NCBI GenBank assembly: GCA_025359185.1 | Contig: JANYHF010000011.1 | Location: forward strand, 23,937-87,936 | DNA from: Hyphomicrobiaceae bacterium | GTDB lineage: Bacteria > Pseudomonadota > Alphaproteobacteria > Rhizobiales > Hyphomicrobiaceae | Direction of reading: 5' to 3' | Length of the DNA stretch: 64,000 nt | In this document: one piece after another, positions 54,533 through 64,000 of the stretch | Numbering within the stretch: the stretch's first letter is position 1 | How the letters are laid out: every line of letters begins with the position of its first letter | The notes under the pieces: model-generated | What the model saw: the letters and a program-made list of their open reading frames with translations, nothing else | What the model was told of the DNA's origin: nothing | Database searches by the model: none | Program-made: the position numbers and the translations under genes

Positions 54533-54572
54533 CATTCCGCGTCATTCCGCATCATTCCGCGTCTTTCCGTGG
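54533..54572 (+). repeat. 10-bp tandem repeat upstream of sufE
   Basis: CATTCCGCGT at 54533, CATTCCGCAT at 54543, CATTCCGCGT at 54553 and a degenerate CTTTCCGTGG at 54563. The period of 10 bases is about one helical turn. It lies in the 162-base gap between the HAD and sufE genes. Confidence 0.7.
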
Positions 54573-54642
54573 TCGTTCGCGCCGATTTGCGCCGATAAAG
54601 CGGAATTTGATGCAACACGTCCTTATCGAGACACCGTTCACC

Positions 54643-55056
54643 ATGTCTATGGACAGCATCATCGCCGATTTCGACCTCCTCGACGACTGGGAGGATCGCT
54701 ACCGCTATGTCATCGAACTCGGCCGCGCCCTGCCGCCGCTCCCCGAGGCCGCGCGCACCGATGCCAACAAAGTGCGCGGCTGCGCCAGCCAGGTCTGGCT
54801 GCTGACGGACGTTGCCGGCACACCTCCCGTCCTCATCTTCCACGGCGACAGTGATGCCCACATCGTCAAGGGTCTCGTTGCCATCCTCCTCACTATGCTC
54901 AGTGGGCAGACGGCTTCCGCCATCCTCGCCTCTGACCCGATGGCCGAATTCGCCAAACTCGGCCTGGCTGAGCACCTCACTCCCCAACGCAGCAATGGCC
55001 TCGCGAGCATGGTGGCGCGCTTCAAGGCAGACGCGCGTGGGGCGCTGGGGGATTAG
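54643..55056 (+). CDS. sufE: Cysteine desulfuration protein SufE
   Basis: Accepts persulfide sulfur from SufS for Fe-S cluster assembly. 137 residues from ATG 54643 (MSMDSIIADFDLLDDWEDRYRYVIELGR, cited in part). The active Cys is in NKVRGCASQVWL. ATG 54610 would add eleven residues; neither site has a strong ribosome-binding sequence. No other suf gene is nearby. Confidence 0.93.
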   Translation: MSMDSIIADFDLLDDWEDRYRYVIELGRALPPLPEAARTDANKVRGCASQVWLLTDVAGTPPVLIFHGDSDAHIVKGLVAILLTMLSGQTASAILASDPMAEFAKLGLAEHLTPQRSNGLASMVARFKADARGALGD

Positions 55057-55098
55057 GACGCTTCCTGCTTAGACTTAAGTATCAGGCACGTGTCGTCA

Positions 55099-55175
55099 GC
55101 CTTTCCCGCCCCGCCCCCACCTTGTTCCTCCCCGTTGAGGTGAAAGGAACAAGGTGGGTGTGGGGCGGGAAAGCC
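55099..55175. repeat. Palindromic intergenic repeat downstream of sufE
   Basis: Arms of 30 bases match at 27 positions (GCCTTTCCCGCCCCGC at 55099 against the reverse complement of the run ending GGGGCGGGAAAGCC at 55175); the centre is 17 bases. The end GGGAAAGCC also closes the repeat at 28155. It lies between the convergent sufE and dnaE2 and could act as a terminator. Confidence 0.8.
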
Positions 55176-55295
55176 TAGAAAACTCTTCGAGCGCTTCAAC
55201 TCCAGTCGTAACCGCTCTGGCCACACGTCCAGGATCTGCAATCTTTGCAACGGTGTTCAAGGGCGCGATCAGACCTGTGGGCCGGTAGCTTGGCT

Positions 55296-58200
55296 TCAAT
55301 GGAAATCGCGCGATTTTGGAATGATGCGGGCATCGCGCGGGTGGGTATGGTTCTTTGTTTGCCGCTGGCGACTCCCCTCCGGGGAGCCGGCCGCCAGCGG
55401 CGAAACCCGGGCTGAACCGGGGTTGGGGCGTAGCACTTCGTCGGCGTTGGCGATGGGGACGGGCATCAGCGGCGCATCCTCGGCCAGCCGTTGCAGCCAG
55501 GCGCTGCGGTCTTCGAGATGTTCGGCAACGAGATGAATAATGTTCTCGTGGCGCTGGATGCGTCCACGGATCAGGATCAGTCGCGCGCCCATCACCACCT
55601 TGCGGTAGCGCTCCAGCATCTGCGGCCAAACCACGGCATTGGCGACGCCGGTTTCGTCCTCCAAGGTCATAAACACGACGCCCTTGGCGGTGCCCGGCCG
55701 CTGACGCACCAGGATGACACCGGCCAGCGACACGCGCACGCCATCGGGCAGTTTGCGCAGATCGTTGCAGGCCGCCACGCCATCAGCTGTGAATTGCGGG
55801 CGCAGGAAGCTCATGGGGTGCGCCTTCAGCGACAGCCGCAAGGTCTGATAGTCGTTGACCACATGCTCCGACAGCGGCATTTCGGGGAGCGTCACGGCCT
55901 CGTCCGCGCCCATCTCGCGCGCTTCGGCCCACGTAAACAGCGGCAGCGGCAGCGTGACGGGGAGCGCGCGCACCTCCCAGAGCGCCTGCCGCCGGTCGAG
56001 CCCCAGCGAGCGGAACGCATCGGCGGCGGCGAGCTTTTCTAGCGTTGCGACCTGCACGCGGGAGCGCTGGCGGATGTCTTCGATGGTGTTAAAGCGGGCA
56101 GCAGGCAGCGGGCAGCAGGCAGCAAGCGCCCCTTCCTGTTGCCTGCTGCCCGTTGCCCGCTGCCCATCTCGCGCCGCCGTGATCTTGGCGACCTCGTCCT
56201 CGCGCAGGCCATCGACTTGGCGCAAGCCAAGCCGCAGCGCCCAGCCGTCTTTGCCATCGGGCTCAAGCGTGCAATCCCAATCGCTGTGGGTGACATCGGC
56301 TTCGCGGGCTTCGACGCCGTGCTCGCGGGCGTCACGCACGATCTGGGCGGGGGCGTAAAAACCCATGGGCTGCGAGTTCAGCAGGGCGGCGGCGAACACG
56401 GCCGGGTAGTGGCATTTCATCCAGGCCGAGACATAGACCAGCAGCGCGAAACTCGCCGCGTGGCTTTCGGGAAAACCGTAATCGCCAAAACCCTTGATCT
56501 GATTGAAGCAGCGTTGCGCGAAATCCTGGGTGTAGCCGCGCGCCACCATGCGCGTCACCATCTTGTCCTCAAGGAGCCCGATGGTGCCCTTGCGCCGGAA
56601 AGTGGCCATGGCGCGGCGCAGTTCGTTGGCCTCTTGCGAGGAGAATTTCGCCGCCACCATGGCGATGCGCATGGCTTGTTCCTGGAACAGCGGTACGCCT
56701 TTGGTCTTGCCGAGGATCTGCTTAAGTTCGTCGGGGGGGCCGTGTTCGGGGGAGGGCGAGGGGTAGACTTCGGGTTCGAGGCCGGAGCGGCGGCGGAGAT
56801 ACGGATGCACCATGTCGCCCTGGATGGGACCAGGGCGGACGATTGCGACTTCGATCACGAGATCATAGAAGCAGCGCGGTTTCAGGCGCGGCAGCATGTT
56901 CATCTGCGCCCGGCTCTCGACCTGGAACACGCCGACGGAATCGGCGGCACACAGCATGTCGTAGACGGCCGGGTCATCGCGCGGGATGGTGCCGAGGCTG
57001 TAGCTTTTGCCGTAGTGCTTTTGCAGAAGCTCAAAGCCCTTGCGGATGCAGGTCAGCATACCAAGGCCAAGCACATCGACCTTGAGGAGCCCCACGGCGT
57101 CAAGATCATCCTTGTCCCACTCGATATTGGTACGGTCGGGCATAGCGGCGTTGCCGATGGGCACGACCTCCGTGAGCGGTCCGCGCGTCAGCACAAAGCC
57201 GCCGACATGCTGCGAGAGATGGCGTGGGAAGCCCATGAGGTCCTGGGTGAGTTCGAGGACGCGGGCAAGGTGCGGGTCGGTGGGATCGAGGCCAGCCTCG
57301 CGCACATGCTTGTCCGGCAGCACCCCGCCCGAACGCGTGCCCCAGACCATGCCCGCGAGCGCGCCTGCCGTATCCTCACTGAGGCCCATGACTTTTGCGA
57401 CCTCGCGCACGGCCGAACGGGCACGGTAACTGATGACGGTCGCCGCCAGCCCCGCCCGGTCGCGGCCATAGCGGGCATAGATGTACTGGATCACCTCCTC
57501 GCGCCGCTCATGTTCGAAATCGACGTCGATGTCGGGCGGCTCTTTCCTCTCTGGGCTGATGAACCGCTCAAACAGTAGATCGACCTCAACCGGGTTCACC
57601 GACGTGATGCCGAGGCAATAGCAGACGGCCGAGTTGGCGGCGGAGCCCCGGCCCTGGCACAGGATGCCTTGTGCGCGCGCGAAGGTGACGATGTCGTGCA
57701 CGGTGAGGAAGTAGGGTGCGTATTTCAGCTCGGCGATCAGCGAGAGCTCTTTTTGGATGAGACCTGCGATCTTGGCGGGTACACCGTCCGGGTAGCGCCA
57801 GTGTTGGCCATCAGCGGTGAGATCTTCGAGGTGGCCTTGCGGTGTCTTGCCGGCGGGCACGGGTTCGTCCGGGTATTCATAGACGAGTTCTTTGAGGGAG
57901 AACTGGCAGGCGCCGGCGATCTCCAGCGTGCGGGCGATGGCGTCCTCGTGGCCCTGGAACAGCCGGGCCATCTCGCGCGGGGATTTCAGGTGCCGCTCAG
58001 CGTTCGCCTGCAACCGGAACCCAGCCTCGGCGACCAGGCATTTTTCGCGGATGGCGGTGAGTACGTCCTGTAAGGGGCGGCGGTGCGGGGCGTGGTAGAG
58101 CACGTCGTTGGTGGCAACGAGCGGCGTGTCGCAGCGGGTGGCCAGCGCCGCGAGCCCGGCAATGCGCGCACGGTCATCACCCCGGTAGCGATGGGTGGCC

Positions 58201-58850
58201 GCAAGGTAGACGGGCGCGGGGGCAAGGGCTTTGCGCAGGCGGCGGAGCGTGGCGGTGAAGGTCATCTCTCCCCTCTCCCCGTCCGTCACGGGCAGAGGGT
58301 GCGCCGGCGGTTCCGGAAACGCCAAAATCCCAGCCTGGTCTGCGTCTGCAAAGCCCGCCGGCATCTCCCTTGCGGGCTCCGCCCCCACCGCTTCGCGCCA
58401 GTCGAAATCTTTGGGCGGCAGAGCCACAAAAATCTGCCCCTCGGCGTGGGCAGCGACATCGGTGAGGGTGAGGTGGCACTGGCCTTTCTCAGCCCGGCGC
58501 TTGCCAAGGGTGAGGAGTTTCGAAAGCCGGCCATAGGCGGCGCGGCTGGTGGGAAAGCAGAGCAGGCTTTGCCCCTCCGCTTCCAGATCGAGCCGCGCGC
58601 CGACGATCAGCCGTAGCCCCGCTTCCTCGGCAGCCAAGTGCATCCGTGCCGAGCCGGAGAGCGTGTTGCGGTCGGTAACGGCGATGGCGCTGAGCCCGAG
58701 CGCCTTGGCGGCGGCCACCAGCTCCTCAGCGTGTGACCCGCCTTCAAGGAACGTGAAGTTGGTCATCACCTGCAACTCGGCATAAGCCGGCTTGCCGTCC
58801 GGTCGCCCACGCTTATCGGTCCATCCACTCACATCGCCATCCAGGAACAT
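55296..58850 (-). CDS. dnaE2: Error-prone DNA polymerase DnaE2 with three palindromic insertions
   Basis: C-family polymerase used for damage-induced mutagenesis. 1184 residues from ATG 58850, longer than I would expect for the family (about 1080-1120 from memory). N-terminal PHP domain (YAELQVMTNFTFLEGGSHAEEL), palm domain with the PDIDVDFEHERREEVIQYIY block, AAANSAVCYCLGIT, LFQEQAMRIAMVAAKFS and GYGFPESHAASFALLVY-type sequence, OB domain (VFMTLEDETGVANAVVW) and the typical tail HPRDARIIPKSRDFH. Three palindromic repeats (58271-58299, 56096-56165, 55358-55404) are translated in frame at loops. A LexA box lies at 58863-58877, so I put the start downstream of it, not at 58889. The usual imuA-imuB partners are not adjacent. 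Confidence 0.93.
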   Translation of the reverse strand: MFLDGDVSGWTDKRGRPDGKPAYAELQVMTNFTFLEGGSHAEELVAAAKALGLSAIAVTDRNTLSGSARMHLAAEEAGLRLIVGARLDLEAEGQSLLCFPTSRAAYGRLSKLLTLGKRRAEKGQCHLTLTDVAAHAEGQIFVALPPKDFDWREAVGAEPAREMPAGFADADQAGILAFPEPPAHPLPVTDGERGEMTFTATLRRLRKALAPAPVYLAATHRYRGDDRARIAGLAALATRCDTPLVATNDVLYHAPHRRPLQDVLTAIREKCLVAEAGFRLQANAERHLKSPREMARLFQGHEDAIARTLEIAGACQFSLKELVYEYPDEPVPAGKTPQGHLEDLTADGQHWRYPDGVPAKIAGLIQKELSLIAELKYAPYFLTVHDIVTFARAQGILCQGRGSAANSAVCYCLGITSVNPVEVDLLFERFISPERKEPPDIDVDFEHERREEVIQYIYARYGRDRAGLAATVISYRARSAVREVAKVMGLSEDTAGALAGMVWGTRSGGVLPDKHVREAGLDPTDPHLARVLELTQDLMGFPRHLSQHVGGFVLTRGPLTEVVPIGNAAMPDRTNIEWDKDDLDAVGLLKVDVLGLGMLTCIRKGFELLQKHYGKSYSLGTIPRDDPAVYDMLCAADSVGVFQVESRAQMNMLPRLKPRCFYDLVIEVAIVRPGPIQGDMVHPYLRRRSGLEPEVYPSPSPEHGPPDELKQILGKTKGVPLFQEQAMRIAMVAAKFSSQEANELRRAMATFRRKGTIGLLEDKMVTRMVARGYTQDFAQRCFNQIKGFGDYGFPESHAASFALLVYVSAWMKCHYPAVFAAALLNSQPMGFYAPAQIVRDAREHGVEAREADVTHSDWDCTLEPDGKDGWALRLGLRQVDGLREDEVAKITAARDGQRATGSRQQEGALAACCPLPAARFNTIEDIRQRSRVQVATLEKLAAADAFRSLGLDRRQALWEVRALPVTLPLPLFTWAEAREMGADEAVTLPEMPLSEHVVNDYQTLRLSLKAHPMSFLRPQFTADGVAACNDLRKLPDGVRVSLAGVILVRQRPGTAKGVVFMTLEDETGVANAVVWPQMLERYRKVVMGARLILIRGRIQRHENIIHLVAEHLEDRSAWLQRLAEDAPLMPVPIANADEVLRPNPGSARVSPLAAGSPEGSRQRQTKNHTHPRDARIIPKSRDFH
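55358..55404. repeat. Nested palindrome inside the 3' end of dnaE2
   Basis: TTTGCCGCTGGCG (55358-55370) pairs with CGCCAGCGGCGAA (55392-55404), 12 of 13. An inner CTCCCC/GGGGAG (55372-55377, 55381-55386) makes a second stem. It encodes RVSPLAAGSPEGSRQRQ between the OB domain and the conserved C-terminus. Confidence 0.8.
56096..56165. repeat. 70-bp palindrome inside dnaE2
   Basis: Arms 56096-56124 and 56137-56165 match at 26 of 29 positions around a 12-base centre. They are built from GGGCAGCAGGCA-like units. On the dnaE2 strand it encodes about 23 residues (GQRATGSRQQEGALAACCPL and neighbours) with no similarity to the polymerase core. Confidence 0.88.
58271..58299. repeat. Stem-loop repeat inside the 5' part of dnaE2
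   Basis: CCCTCTCCCCGT (58271-58282) pairs with ACGGGCAGAGGG (58288-58299), 11 of 12, 5-base loop. This CCCTCTCCCCG / AGAGGG type is one of the commonest intergenic repeats in rhizobial genomes. Here it is translated as part of HPLPVTDGERGEM. Confidence 0.7.
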
Positions 58851-58862
58851 TACAAGAACATT

Positions 58863-58877
58863 GTTCTCATATTGTTC
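58863..58877 (-). promoter_or_regulatory. LexA box (SOS operator) of dnaE2
   Basis: GTTC-N7-GTTC on the plus strand (GAACAATATGAGAAC on the coding strand), the alphaproteobacterial LexA direct repeat. It lies 12 bases before ATG 58850, next to a TTGACG (complement of 58884-58889). It implies that dnaE2 is induced by DNA damage. Confidence 0.8.
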
Positions 58878-58972
58878 CCAGAACGTCAAGTGCCGTCAAG
58901 ATCGCGTAACCATCCAAAGCCAAGCGCTACCACCTCGCCACTTTCGCCGCCAACAGGACCGGTGTGTTCCCC

Positions 58973-59926
58973 TCACCCCTTGGGGAAATCCAACCCCATC
59001 TCGCGGTACCGCTCCGGGTCATCGCCCCAGTTCTCGCGCACCTTCACGAACAAAAACAGGTGCACCGGCTTCTCCGCCATCTCGGCAATCTCTTTCCTTG
59101 CCACCATCGAAATTGCCTTGATGGTCTTGCCCTTCTCACCAAGCACGATCATGCGCTGGCTTTCGCGCTCGACAAAAATGGTCTGCTCGATGCGCACGCT
59201 GCCGTCCTTAAGCTCCTTCCACTGGGTCGTTTCCACGGTGGAGGCGTAGGGCAGCTCTTCGTGCAGACGGTCGTAAATTTGTTCGCGGGTAATCTCGGAC
59301 GCCATCGAGCGGATGGGGGCGTCGGCGACCTGGTCTTCCGGGTACAGCCAGGGGCCCTCGGGCATGGCCGCGACCATGCGAGCGCCGAGGTCTTCGACGC
59401 CAAAACCGCGCTCGGCCGAGATCATGAAAGTGTCGGCGAAGGCGGCGCGCTCGTTCAGCGTCTTGGCCAGCGCCAAAAGTTCCTCTTTAGGCGTTAGATC
59501 GATCTTGTTCAGCGCCAGCAACGGCTTCTTCGGCCAGTTGGCCAGCCGCTCCAGGATGCGGTCTATGTCCTCGGTCATGCCTTTGCCGGCGTCGATGAGA
59601 AACACCGTCTCATCGGCTTCGGCGGCTTCGGTCCAGGCGGCGTCCACCATGGCACGGTCGAGGCGGCGTTTGGGCTTGAAGATGCCGGGCGTGTCGACCA
59701 GCACCAGCTGGCAGGCGCCGCGCATGGCGATGCCCCGGATGCGGCCGCGCGTGGTCTGCACCTTTCTCGATACGATCGAGACCTTGCTGCCAACCAGCCG
59801 GTTGACCAGCGTCGATTTCCCCGCGTTGGGTGCGCCGATGATGGCGACGAACCCGGCCGTGGTGGGGCCGGTGATGGGGGCTGCGACAATTGCTGCCTTG
59901 GGGCTTTTCAACTCACGCTCTCCCAT
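58973..59926 (-). CDS. era: GTPase Era
   Basis: Ras-like GTPase for 16S rRNA maturation and 30S assembly. 317 residues. G1 IIGAPNAGKSTLVNRLVG, G2 TTRGRIRGI, G3 DTPGIF, G4 LNKIDLT; the C-terminal KH domain is in VERESQRMIVLGEKGKTIKAI. ATG 59926 gives MGERELKSPKAAIVAAP and overlaps the end of rnc by 19 bases; longer frames lie inside rnc. In relatives recO normally follows era; here dnaE2 does. Confidence 0.96.
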   Translation of the reverse strand: MGERELKSPKAAIVAAPITGPTTAGFVAIIGAPNAGKSTLVNRLVGSKVSIVSRKVQTTRGRIRGIAMRGACQLVLVDTPGIFKPKRRLDRAMVDAAWTEAAEADETVFLIDAGKGMTEDIDRILERLANWPKKPLLALNKIDLTPKEELLALAKTLNERAAFADTFMISAERGFGVEDLGARMVAAMPEGPWLYPEDQVADAPIRSMASEITREQIYDRLHEELPYASTVETTQWKELKDGSVRIEQTIFVERESQRMIVLGEKGKTIKAISMVARKEIAEMAEKPVHLFLFVKVRENWGDDPERYREMGLDFPKG

Positions 59927-60609
59927 ATGCGTTCGCGCTCCAGGAGGGCACGCGCGGCTTCCTGTTCGGCCAGGCGCTTGTTGGCGCCCTGGCCGCGCGC
60001 AGGCGGCACCTTGCCGACACGCACTTCGCTGGTGAATTGCGGGGCGTGGTCGGGACCGGCGCGCTCGACCTCGGCATAGACGGGCAGGCCCAGCTTGCGC
60101 CCTTGCGCCCATTCCTGCAACGCCGTCTTGGGGTCGCGCGGGGTGTCGGTGTCACCGTCAATCAGGGGCGACCACAGCTTGCGCACGACCTTGCGCGCGG
60201 CCTCGAAGCCGGCGTCGAGGAAAATGGCGCCGAGCACCGCTTCGCAGGCGTCGGCCAGGATGCTGGCCTTGGAGCGGCCGCCGCTGGTGAGCTCGCTGCC
60301 GGAGAGGCGCAAATGTTCGCCGAGATTGAGCCCGGTGGCGACATCGGCGCAGGTGCTGCGCTGCACGAGGCGGTTGTACAACCGGGCGAGGTCGCCCTCG
60401 TTGGCGCCGGGATGCAGCTCACACAGCAACTCCGCGATGGCCAGGCCGAGCACTCTATCGCCCAAAAACTCCAGCCGCTCGTTGTCGGCGCGCTGCTTGC
60501 CGGCGCGAGCGCTCGAATGGGTCAGCGCCTCAGTCAAAATGGTTTTGTCGCGGAATTTGTGGCCGAGCGCACGTTGCAGCGGCGCCAGCGTATCAGTCGC
60601 TCGCGCCAT
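59908..60609 (-). CDS. rnc: Ribonuclease III
   Basis: Cleaves double-stranded RNA in rRNA and mRNA processing. 233 residues. The catalytic signature NERLEFLGDRVLGLAIAELL and the second metal-site Glu (DACEAVLGAIFLD) are present; the C-terminal double-stranded-RNA-binding domain is YAEVERAGPDHAPQFTSEVRVG plus KRLAEQEAARALLE. ATG 60609 overlaps the lepB stop (TGATG). Part of the lepB-rnc-era operon. Confidence 0.97.
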   Translation of the reverse strand: MARATDTLAPLQRALGHKFRDKTILTEALTHSSARAGKQRADNERLEFLGDRVLGLAIAELLCELHPGANEGDLARLYNRLVQRSTCADVATGLNLGEHLRLSGSELTSGGRSKASILADACEAVLGAIFLDAGFEAARKVVRKLWSPLIDGDTDTPRDPKTALQEWAQGRKLGLPVYAEVERAGPDHAPQFTSEVRVGKVPPARGQGANKRLAEQEAARALLERERIWESVS

Positions 60610-61394
60610 CAGTGGACAAGGCTGAACAGACGGGACCAGCGCACGCCGCCGGGCCAGGTCCAGGGTTCGTACCAGACACAATGGGCGTTGCAGGAAAAGA
60701 ACACGATTTGAGCCTTGCCGACCAGGTTCTCGAACGGCACATAGCCGACGCCGCCACTAGGGTCTCGACTGTCGGAGGAGTTGTCGCGATTGTCGCCCAT
60801 CATGAAATAGTGACCGGCCGGCACCACGAATTGGCTCGTATTATCCAGATCACCATTCGGCCGCCGGTCCAGCACATGATATTTGACACCCTCGGGGAAT
60901 GTTTCCTCGAATTGAGGCACGTCATGCGCATTGCCTGCAAAGTCATATTCGACATGGTCGCCGATGCGCACCTTGGGCACTGCCGTGTCGTTGAGATAGA
61001 GAACGCCCTCCTGCATCTGAATTTTGTCACCGGGTAGTCCGACCAGCCGCTTGATGTAGTCGATGTTGGGCTCGGCGGGCTTGCGAAACACAATGACATC
61101 GCCGCGCTTGGGTTCGCCCGGCCAAATCCGCCCTGCGAAGTTCACCGGCAGGATTTCATTTGAAATGATGGTCGGGATGCCAAAGGAGTATTTGCTGTAG
61201 CCGTAGCTGTATTTGGACACGAACACGTAATCGCCTACCAGCAGCGTGCCTTCCATCGAGCCCGATGGGATAGTGAAGGGCTGAAAAAAAAGCACGCGCA
61301 CGACGAAGGCGATGGCCAAGGCCTGAAGGACGATCTTCAGGATTTCCCAGAAATCGTCGCCGGACACGGGCTTGGCTTCAGACTTTGCGGTCAT
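60609..61394 (-). CDS. lepB: Signal peptidase I
   Basis: Removes signal peptides at the periplasmic face of the inner membrane. 261 residues with one N-terminal membrane helix (LQALAIAFVVRVLFFQPF). Catalytic Ser in TIPSGSMEGTLLVGDYVFV and catalytic Lys in IDYIKRLVGLPGDKI. GHYFMMGDNRDNSSDSR is box E. ATG 61394 (MTAKSEAKPVSGDDFWEI) has AAGGAG upstream. First in the lepB-rnc-era operon. Confidence 0.97.
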   Translation of the reverse strand: MTAKSEAKPVSGDDFWEILKIVLQALAIAFVVRVLFFQPFTIPSGSMEGTLLVGDYVFVSKYSYGYSKYSFGIPTIISNEILPVNFAGRIWPGEPKRGDVIVFRKPAEPNIDYIKRLVGLPGDKIQMQEGVLYLNDTAVPKVRIGDHVEYDFAGNAHDVPQFEETFPEGVKYHVLDRRPNGDLDNTSQFVVPAGHYFMMGDNRDNSSDSRDPSGGVGYVPFENLVGKAQIVFFSCNAHCVWYEPWTWPGGVRWSRLFSLVH

Positions 61395-61522
61395 GCAATC
61401 AGGCTCCTTGGCACTCAGCCGCAATGCCCCCGAAAGAGGGTATTGGCGCTGGGTCGGAGGGTGTCATAGCCCGGCCAACCGGCGCTGGCAATTCGGGCCA
61501 TGATCGCAACGGCGGCAAGCGT

Positions 61523-64000
<2,478 letters not shown>

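Noticed and set aside
56139..57578. 479-codon plus-strand open frame opposite dnaE2.
   Set aside because: It is antisense to the polymerase core, with no ribosome site and no recognisable domain.

Overview
The window looks like a 64 kb piece of an alphaproteobacterial chromosome, most likely order Hyphomicrobiales (Rhizobiales). The evidence is high GC, recF followed directly by gyrB, the lepB-rnc-era run, a GTTC-N7-GTTC LexA box of the alphaproteobacterial type in front of dnaE2, and many rhizobial-style palindromic intergenic repeats. I cannot place it in a genus. Most of the window is vertically inherited housekeeping sequence. I see no prophage, no complete IS, no CRISPR array, no tRNA and no rRNA.

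Layout. 1-3.5 kb: recF (cut by the window edge) and gyrB. 3.6-8.3 kb: a secreted protein with three Cys-x24-Cys modules, the aminoacyltransferase bpt, an ECF sigma / anti-sigma pair and an aldo/keto reductase. 8.3-14.6 kb: rpmI-rplT behind a structured leader, pheST behind a terminator/attenuator, and fhs. 14.7-23.1 kb: a BenE transporter, a ParE/RHH toxin-antitoxin pair with its operator, arfB coupled to a copper amine oxidase, a TPR protein, ccdA, a candidate small RNA, and an LpxH-like phosphoesterase with a GT4 glycosyltransferase. 23.1-32.3 kb: a stand-alone HisKA mini-protein, pepN, a VOC-wrbA operon with an operator on its -10 box, a membrane-anchored pentapeptide-repeat protein, two cyclophilins and coaD. 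32.3-41.4 kb: a giant AsmA/YhdP-like protein, bcp, bactofilin, an O-antigen-ligase-like protein, an ExoY-type initiating sugar transferase and a PhzF-like isomerase.

41.5-48.0 kb is a complete sugar-uptake operon: LacI regulator, binding protein, two permeases, a cytoplasmic GH32/68-like fructosidase and the ATPase. The same dyad, TGACAACGTTGTCA, overlaps the lacI promoter and recurs inside codons 3-7 of the binding-protein gene. A REP-like palindrome separates binding protein and first permease. 48.2-51.2 kb is a small accessory patch: a coiled-coil secreted protein, a second toxin-antitoxin pair, a small EF-hand-like secreted protein and a frameshifted, truncated ParA-type ATPase. 51.3-55.1 kb: groES-groEL with two CIRCE elements, a HAD phosphatase and sufE. 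55.3-63.9 kb, all on the minus strand: dnaE2, era, rnc, lepB, ligA.

The most unusual observation is in dnaE2. This SOS-type polymerase gene carries three different palindromic repeats inside its reading frame without losing it, one of them a 70-bp inverted repeat with 26 of 29 arm positions matching. Several palindromic repeat families also fill the intergenic spaces.
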